Shown in pieces: positions 57,085 to 64,000 of a stretch of 64,000 bases of DNA (within the stretch, counting starts at the first letter, position 1; every line of letters begins with the position of its first letter). The stretch covers positions 1-64,000 of the forward strand of contig CDMY01000291.1 of assembly GCA_001179505.1 (NCBI GenBank). The letters run 5' to 3'. Position numbers and translations under genes: made by a program. Source of the stretch: Vitrella brassicaformis. Lineage: Eukaryota; Sar; Vitrellaceae. The notes below the pieces were generated by a model. It did no database searches. It saw only the letters and a program-made list of their open reading frames with translations, and was not told the origin of the DNA.

Positions 57085-58484
57085 ACATGTGAGCCTGAAA
57101 GCTAAATGATTGGTACGTCAGGCAAGGCAATTAGCCCACGGGGGGGCACGTAAAGGCGACGGGGGGAAGGAGGATCGGGGCAATGGCAGGCAGCGGTTGG
57201 CTGGCTGACTGTCATGTCTCCATCAAAGGACGGCTGCTTTCTTCTTTGAGTGCTCGACATTGGCTGTCTTCTTTGTGCGTACGCATGCATGGAGCCTTTC
57301 GAGGCAGTCAGGGAGTCACATAAAGCATGTTTGTCAGCGGTTTTGCTTTTGATCATGTTGGCTGTGATGGCATCCAAGCTGCATGTCTGGAAGGGAAGGG
57401 GCAAGACAGAGAGACATGTAGGGAGGGTGGGAGGGCTAGGACGGCTGACACAGGTAGGAGATTTGAATGTCACACGGCCCGTGTCTCTGTAAGGTTGATC
57501 GTGTGTGATGCGCTGTGTGTGTTTGAGGATGATAAGGGCAGTTGTCGGGCTCGTAGATGGTCATGTATTGCATGTGTGTTGTCGGCTGAGCGCTGGCGCG
57601 AGAGACTGACAAGGGGGAAGTGAGTGCGATCAAAGAATGACATCCGACAGACGCTATTGCTGATGCGATGCTTGTGGATGAACCGATGTATCCATCCATG
57701 GTGGCATGCACCTTCACAGAAGAAGACGCCCGTCAGAGCTCACGGCATCCCGGATGTCATTCATCCATGCACCCGCACACACCTGTCTGACGTGTGCATT
57801 TGACCAATGTACACGCACACATTCACACAACTGACTAGAATATTCAACACACCCGACATGAGACGAGCGACCCGCCATCTACAGGCATGTATCAAGTCGC
57901 ATTATTCATTTGCTCTCTTCCTTAGCTAAGTATTTAGCACGAGACACTGGCTTGAAGTTCACGCAGGTAAGAAGAAGAGAGACAGACTTCTGAGAGACTT
58001 CTATGCTGGTTGTGCGTGTTCGTGCGCTGCTCCTGCTTTTGGCCATGTTGGTTGTGTACCTGAGCCATGCGCTGCTTCATATTTGCTGCTGTCTGGTGCC
58101 ATCTTTCTCACCGGTTCGGCTCTCAGGTGATCCAGATGTGACCGAAATGTTGGTGATAGCACACGGACAAATGCAAGGGTATTCCGCGCCGTCCAGTCAT
58201 GTCCGAACGCATGAGTCGTGTCCTTGAGCTCCGACCGTCGAATGTCGTTACTGCTGGTTTTCCAAATGCCAGTGACGACGAGAGGACGCCGTAGTGCTTA
58301 ACGTGTGGAAAAGGACACTAAGGACCGAATGAAGAACCCCTCCATCATCCCACGAAGCGACCCTATACGTGTCCTCTCAAATGGGATTTTCCCGTCGCAT
58401 CGGACGGCTTGTCTGCACTGCTTTACCTGTAGATGAGCTGTCTCTGCCTTGCCGGTGCCCCTGAATTTCACTCCGTACTGAACA
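57085..58484. other. Intergenic; duplicated 3' flank and a possible tiny open frame
   Basis: 57085-57400 is the 3' flank shared with copy 2 at about 97-98% identity in its first 250 bp. An ATG at 58003 opens a 74-codon frame with a hydrophobic start (MLVVRVRALLLLLAMLVVY) that could be a small membrane peptide, but it has no other support. From 58310 to 58484 the sequence is related to the dispersed composite elements. Confidence 0.35.
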
Positions 58485-59335
58485 TCACTGTGGGATTCCA
58501 CTCAATGGCTGATTGAATGGCCGGCCAGCAGCAATGTGAGACACGATCGGGGCTGGCTGTTCTGGCAGCATGTAAAACAGACCGTGACGCTGATTGTCTT
58601 TCCAAGCGCCACAGTAGATGATTTCGCCGTGAATACTTTCGAATTCTTCTCCATGGCCGTGTCTCTTGCCCTCTTTGAATCCGCCTTCATAGTACTTGCG
58701 TCTGTTGCCAAAGTAGTGCCAGCGCTGCCCACGTTGGCCATGTGGCTTGCCGTCCAGGGTGGGGCCGTCGTATCTGTACCCTCCCAATACAGATCCCTTC
58801 TTCTCTCCACCTGCCCAGCCGCCGCTGTAGGTCACCTTGCCACAGGTCTCCTCCTTGTACTCCCTGCCCTGCCCATGATACTTTCCATCTTTCCACTCTC
58901 CTTCATAGCGTCTTCTCGCCCCAGAGGCTGACAGCAATACTCCCGTTCCGTCAGGCACATCTGTTCCATCCACCTTGCGGGTCAATCCGGGGCAGCGAGG
59001 CCGAGTGCCTCCTTCAGCTCGACGGCAGTCTTGAGTTTCATCTCCAGCAGCTCTTTCTCTGCCTACACATACAGGCAGACAGACAGACAGACAGACAGAC
59101 GGACAGGCAGCCGAGCAGGGATGCAGGGAGGCAGGGAGGCAGATAAGTAGACATAGGTCACAGAAGATGAGTGCGACTCATCGGAAATCAGCGGAAATCA
59201 ACACTTCAAGTTATCTCTTGCGACTTCAGCGGAAATCAACTCACGCCGCACACCCTGCAACTTGTCCCCTAGTTCGCTGATGCGCTTTGCGCTTTGTCGC
59301 TCTGCACACACACAAACGCCTTGTGTCGATTCATC
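58485..59335 (-). CDS. MORN-repeat protein (5' part uncertain)
   Basis: MORN repeats bind or shape membranes and cytoskeleton in alveolates. At least four to five are readable from 58920 to 58565: YEGEWKDGKYHGQGREY, VTYSGGWAGGEKKG, YRYDGPTLDGKPHGQ, YYEGGFKEGKRHGHGEEF, IIYCGAWKDNQRHGLFY. The tail APIVSHIAAGRPFNQPLSG ends with TGA at 58485. Upstream on the same strand are coiled-coil exons (RISELGDKLQGVRRELISAE near 59310-59240, KELLEMKLKTAVELKEALGL near 59055-58990), but they run to a stop (58982) in a different frame from the MORN repeats. Either a splice I cannot place joins them, or the coiled-coil part is a separate small gene, or a base has been lost. The MORN exon has no ATG in frame near its start. 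Fragments of its 3' end occur in the elements at 14 kb and 28 kb. Confidence 0.55.
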
Positions 59336-59550
59336 CTTGTGTCAGGTATGAATCGCGTGCTTTGTCACCTCGTTTGCGTCAACTGCTGGAGAATTGTCAA
59401 CCATCGGCGCATCAATTGTCAGCTACAAGAGCAGAGCAAGCAAGGCCTAACGACGGACTTTCCAAGGGGGCGTCTCGAGCTCGGCCCCCAGACCCCCATC
59501 ATGATGTCTGAACTTAAGAGACCCTGGTGACGAAGGGGCAGGAGGACGGA

Positions 59551-62500
59551 ATGAAGAAGAGAGGGGCGTCGAGATCCTTAACGCAGGACGGTGAGGGGGT
59601 GACTGTCACTGAGCAGCTGGACCAGGCAGATCGTAGCGAGGCCGCAGTGGATCACACATTGGAAGCAGCAGAGGTACAGAGTAGCCCAGGGGACCTCCCG
59701 ATGCTCATGTTTATTCACGGCTGGCTCGTTTGATCAGGACACCGGCGATGAGAGTTTTGGTGGGGCTTTGGAGGCGCTGGACATCACGGGCAACCTTCTC
59801 AAGGCAATGATGGAATGCTTCGAGGAAGAAGAAGCAAAGGTGACGGTCCAGTCTGGCTCAGACCCTGCCGTGTGGTTTTATGTTTGTGTTCGGTACGTAT
59901 TCAGGTTCGTCAGCTGATTGAGAGCAGAAGGACAATCACGATCAGCCAAACAGATGAAGAGAAGAGGCAGCTACGGGTGCCACTCAGCCACCGACACACA
60001 CACGCATATACGCAGCAGCATAGTGTGTGTCTTTGTGTGCGACGCATGCAGGTCATCGACAGGCACTTTCGCGTCTTGTCGGGTATGATGCTGCTCCACA
60101 CCACCAAACCGATCGAGACGGCTGCGGAGCACATGGGTGAGGTGGACAAGAAGGTCGTCATGATCCAGCAGCACATCAACAGACTCAAACACCACGACAA
60201 AGACCAGGTCAATCAATGACACATATGCTCAATAAGTGTGGCGCATTTCGTCAACTGCTGTATTTGCTTGTGTCTCAGGAAGGGGGCCGTGCGCTTCTGC
60301 TTGGCCTGCCTGACGGCGCCCTGGGACGCATCTCGTCGTGGCTGACCACTGTCAACAATGTCCGCTTGTTGCGGGTCAGCCATGACATCCACTCGAAAGC
60401 CGTCACTGAGGGCGTGTTCCGCCGATTCGCTGTGGAGGACGACGAAGCATGTTCTTACAAGCGTGCGGACGAAGCTCGTCGGCGTGCATGGCGTCTGAGG
60501 CCCCTGGTGAGAGGCATGACGTGTGACCTACGTGAAAAAAGATATTGGCTTCCGTGGACGGGCTTTTGTGTGTGTGCGTGTGCTTTATGTGTGGCGTCTT
60601 GAGGTCGTGGCGGACGGAGAGAATTTCTCTGGGCATACATGGAGTCTCAAAACTCTGGTGAGAGGGCTGACGTGTGAAGCATATTCGAGGCATAGTGGGA
60701 CATGGTGAAACAGTGTGTGTGCGTGTGTTTGTGTGTGTGTGTGTGTGCAGTGCACAGCAGTCCAGAAGGCCTACGTGCAAATGTGTCGCCTGAATCCTGT
60801 GATATTCCCGCTGCTGGAAGCGTCCAAGGAGACACTTACACACATGACGCTGACACTGAAATTTCAGTCGTACTCATCGGCTTACGATGAACCGGCTTTG
60901 AAGGACGGCCAGTTTCCCATACTCACGCACCTGGACGTCGGGAGCTACTCGAGTGGATGGATCGAACTCATGGCGTGAGCAAGAGACGAGTTCTTTAGAT
61001 GTTGGCACATTCATTCGTGTCGTTGATTGGATGTGATTCTCTGCAGCGAGCGTCAGTGGAGGTTTCCGGCCATCACCAACCTGCAAGTCGGCGCCGACAC
61101 TTGGGGCCACGGCATCTTGGACAGATCAGATCGTGCAGCATTCCTGAAGCTGCTTACAGAGGCATCCGAGCTGAAGCGACTTGATATCCCCTTCTATGAG
61201 AACAACACCACGCCCGCGCCCTGGATAGCGCCCCGGCTTTTGGGGCAGACGAGCACCGCATGGACCGACCTCATTGCTGCCCTCGGCAAGTGTTCCCGCC
61301 TCACACACATCACAGGCCTGACAGTCCGCATCAACGAACTCCCCCGCCTGATGCAGCTCAAAGATGCCGTCAATCACCACTGGGCCAAGCCGGAGAACAA
61401 ATGTGAGCGGACCAAAGCCGCCAAGGGTTTTCAGCGTTTGCATGTCCTGTATCCACACTGCATGCAGATGTGTACAAGAAGCTGGGATTCATCGTCAAGG
61501 GTATGTCCAGGCCGACGGAGCAAGAGCCGAGGACGGCCTCGGAGGACGATCTCGATCACATGCAACGGGACCCGGCAGCGATGGCACGAGGGCTGGCGCA
61601 GAGGGTCGAGGGCGACGAGGCGGCCATGGGCGATAATGACAATGAGACCGTTGCGCAGCGTGAGCTCGGGCCTTCCGCTTCTCCACTATTCAGCTGGCAG
61701 GGCCCCCCATTCGGAGGCAGGCGGGAGCCGGGCAGTAGATTCGACTACCGGACCCTAAACACCAGATACAGCTATACGGGCAACCCTAGTACCGGTGAGT
61801 TGATGTTTGAGCGTTGGCGAGGAGGAAGGGGCTTCAACATCAACTCTAGACGGCTGAGTGACAAGGTGAGCAGGCCAGCACTCACACACATAAATACCCT
61901 TATGCACACATACACAGCCAGACGTGAACGCACACAGACCAGCCACATGTGTGCATGTTGATGCGCCGTGTGTGCGTGTCTCTGTGCAGGTTGCCAGTAG
62001 CCGGACTGTGGAGGTCGGGGGCGACGACAACATGGATGCCGACATGGGCCAGAGGGATGGCGAGAAGCAAGACGGCGGCGACCCACGAGCTGTCGATGCA
62101 CCGTCCAGCCCGGCTGCGGGCGGCTCGCCGTGTGGTGGCGCGCCCGGTCAGGCTGCAAAAAAAGGTACAGCAGCGGCAAATGCACGCACACACTCTCAAT
62201 GTCTCTGTATGTCCAGGTCCCGAAGATGGGCATGCTAGCGGCGGCATGAGTGTCTGTGGAGGGGAAAAAGCGAATCCTGCGAACCCAATGGATGGAGCAG
62301 AGACAAGTGGCGACGAAGGTGGGGCAGAGGCGCCATTCGATTTGAACAGCCAGGAGGACAGCGACCCAATGGGCGAGGGCCAGGGAAACACGCCACAGTG
62401 GGTCGAGTACTTCGTACGTCCTGGCTTCCGCCGCTACTATTATAACGTGCAGACGGGGCAGAAACAGGTCAGAGAGAGGGAGAGAGAGAGCGGGAGAGAG

Positions 62501-63588
62501 AGCTCACACTGTCCTCTATATATGTCTCGCCATTAGTCGGAGCGCCCGGCGGGACTCTGTCCATTCCACAGAGCCGTCCCCGACGTATTTGATGACGTTG
62601 AGGACGACCACTACGACCGCCATGGCTTTTGTTCGATCAGGCCGGACTACGCACAAGACTGGGCCTATCCATGGGCCATCCGCGAATTCAGCAAGTGGGC
62701 GGCCCAAGTCAAGTGTGAGCTCGAATGGCGGCCTTTTGAGGGGCAGCTCATCATCGACTGCAGCAGCGACGCTGCAAATGCCCGCACTGCGCCAGACGGC
62801 CTATACGGAGACATCGCCACGCAGCTCGCCGCTAGAGCCGAAAGGGTGAGGAAAGGGCAAAATCGATGTCCATGTAACACACAGATTTGTCTCTCATCCA
62901 GGTCACCTTAAAACTCGGAGGGACGCCGCTGCATGAGAGCTGGGGTGACAAACTGGTCTTTAACAATGCCAAGACACTCGAATTTCATCCCAAGGAGGGT
63001 GCGAACACCTTGGAAGTGGAGCAGAGCATCCCTGAGTGGCTGACCGGCAGGGGGGGCGAGAAGGGTGTCCCCTTCCCAGCTGTCACGAGGCTGGACGCCG
63101 ACATTCGCTCGTTCTCCCTCACTGAGTGCAGCAAGCTCAGTAGTCTCATGCGGGGGCTGACAACACTCAAGGAAGTCCGTTTTCCTAATCGTTTGCCTAG
63201 CTTCGCTGTAGGGTGTGAGCTGCTCTTCTGCATCTCTGTCGAGCTGGAGATGGTCTGGTTCGATTTTCCCTTCCATAACCATGACCCTCCCGCCCCTGGC
63301 GGCTGCCCGCCATGCATAGAGGTAGTGCACTCGTGCCGTTTGAGAAGCAAGGCAGATGTGCAGCAGCTCACTCAGCTGGTGTTGCTAAAACGGCCAGCGA
63401 GTGTAGACTTGACTATAAATGTGCCTTGGACTGAGTTTGAGAGTCGGGATGACAAGGGTCGAAGTGCTGAAGCCCGCTCGTGGTTCAAGCCACTCGATGC
63501 ATACTATACTGCGAGAGACAACAGCGGGGTCAGGTGTTATTTTGGGTATGTAGAAATCGTCGTCAGCTTTCAGCTTTCGACTGCTTGA
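59551..63588 (+). CDS. F-box / WW-like protein, intact copy 2
   Basis: About thirteen exons join in phase. The ATG at 59551 gives MKKRGASRSLTQDGEG. Next come LLKAMMECFEEEEAK and LIESRRTITISQTDEEKRQL, then a helical exon (KKVVMIQQHINRLKHH). The F-box is LPDGALGRISSWLTTVNNVR...LLRVSHDIHSKAVTEGVF near 60304-60415. F-box proteins recruit substrates to SCF ubiquitin ligases. Substrate-binding-like sequence follows: FPAITNLQVGADTWG, ASELKRLDIPFYEN, LTHITGLTVRINELPRL, resembling leucine-rich repeats. After a low-complexity Gly/Asp/Glu region comes a WW-like motif (WVEYFVRPGFRRYYYNVQTG) joined across an intron to SERPAG, giving the W...YYYN...TG...P pattern. The next exon has DYAQDWAYPWAIREFSKWAA. 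The last has LKLGGTPLHESWGDKLVF and LRSKADVQQLTQLVLLKRP, with TGA at 63586. The C-terminal domain is not recognised. Confidence 0.7.
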
Positions 63589-64000
63589 ATATGAGCCTGA
63601 AAGCTGAATGATTGGTACGTCAGGCAAGGCAATTAGCCCACGGGGGGGCACGTAAAGGCGACGGGGGGAAGGAGGATCGGGGCAATGGCAGGCAGCGGTT
63701 GGCTGGCTGAATGTCATGTCTCCATCAAAGGACGGCTGCTTTCTTCTTTGAGTGCTCGACATTGGCTGTCTTCTTTGTGCGTACGCATGCATGGAGCCTT
63801 TTGAGGCAGTCAGGGAGTCACATGAAGCATGTTTGTCAGCGGTTTTGCTTTTGATCATGTAGGGTGTGATGGCATCCAGGCTCCATGTCTGAACGGGAAG
63901 AGGGGACAGACAGACAGACAGACAGACAGACAGCGAGGGAGGGAGGGAGGGAGGGAAAGGGAAGGAAGGAGGGAAGGAGAAGACGGCCGACAGACAGATA
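63589..64000. other. Duplicated 3' flank, then GACA and GGGA microsatellites
   Basis: The first 250 bp are nearly identical to the flank after copy 1. From 63905 it is a GACA run followed by a GGGA/GGAA run to the window end. Confidence 0.6.

Larger units (their letters stand above)
53063..63895 (+). repeat. Tandem duplication of an F-box gene unit (53063-57400 and 59341-63895)
   Basis: Two direct copies of about 4.3-4.5 kb, with the MORN gene between them. Similarity starts at 'atgaatcgcgtgctttgtcacct' and runs past both stop codons for about 300 bp. Copy 2 has an extra segment near 61590-61860 and a short internal duplication near 60480-60700. Confidence 0.85.

Noticed and set aside
57102..57473. 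Minus-strand open frame conserved at 63385-63858
   Set aside because: Conserved because the DNA is a recent duplicate. It overlaps the F-box 3' exon in copy 2 and has no domain.
58003..58227. 74-codon frame with a hydrophobic start
   Set aside because: Single short frame without splice, homologue or flanking support. Mentioned only in the intergenic entry.
63905..64000. GACA/GGGA runs at the window end as a telomere
   Set aside because: Units are not telomere-like (no TTTAGGG or TTAGGG) and similar tracts occur throughout the window.

Overview
The window is nuclear DNA from an intron-rich, fairly GC-rich eukaryote. Nearly every gene is split by many short introns (about 50-150 bp) with GT-AG borders, and genes lie on both strands a few hundred bases apart. 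A uroporphyrinogen decarboxylase carries a signal-peptide-plus-transit leader, as expected for a complex (secondary) plastid. A long secreted cysteine-rich protein resembles apicomplexan oocyst wall proteins. Together these point to an alveolate alga close to Apicomplexa, most likely a chromerid such as Vitrella brassicaformis. That assignment is inference. All exon structures below were read by eye from splice signals and reading phase, and coordinates give the outer limits of each coding region, introns included.

Layout, 0-20 kb: a Ser-rich protein in which a 'DVQR' motif recurs once per exon (minus); a four-finger CCCH/NYN ribonuclease-like protein (minus); a SET-domain protein (minus); plastid UROD (minus), divergent from a PH-domain protein (plus); a CDGSH iron-sulfur protein with a C-terminal membrane helix (minus); a small leader-bearing protein (plus) with a truncated inverted copy about 2.5 kb away; a NIFK-like RRM protein (plus); a small one-helix membrane protein (minus); a C2H2 zinc-finger protein (plus).

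Layout, 20-36 kb: a P-loop NTPase of the ATPase_2/STAND kind (plus); a block of roughly 300-bp tandem repeats; an unknown helical/coiled-coil protein with a GC-AG intron (minus); a second CCCH/NYN protein (minus), divergent from a very long KH-CCCH-NYN protein (plus); an SLC25 carrier related to SLC25A33/36 but with a secretory-type leader (plus). Three NYN/CCCH genes within about 31 kb make RNA decay or RNA binding the strongest theme of the window.

Layout, 36-64 kb: 2.2 kb of simple repeats; the oocyst-wall-like protein (minus), divergent from an EEF1AKMT1-like lysine methyltransferase (plus); a small protein ending in a CaaX box (plus); ribosomal protein S12 (minus), divergent from a large ANKRD13-like ankyrin/GPCR-chaperone protein (plus); 2.6 kb of simple repeats with a 300-N assembly gap; then a tandem duplication of an F-box/WW-like gene around a MORN gene. 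The first F-box copy carries two frame-breaking single-base deletions. The second copy is intact. The flanking DNA of the two copies is more alike than their 3' coding exons.

Fragments of the MORN gene and of a CCCH exon also recur in a dispersed element near 14 kb and 28 kb. No rRNA, tRNA, CRISPR array or recognisable transposase was seen.
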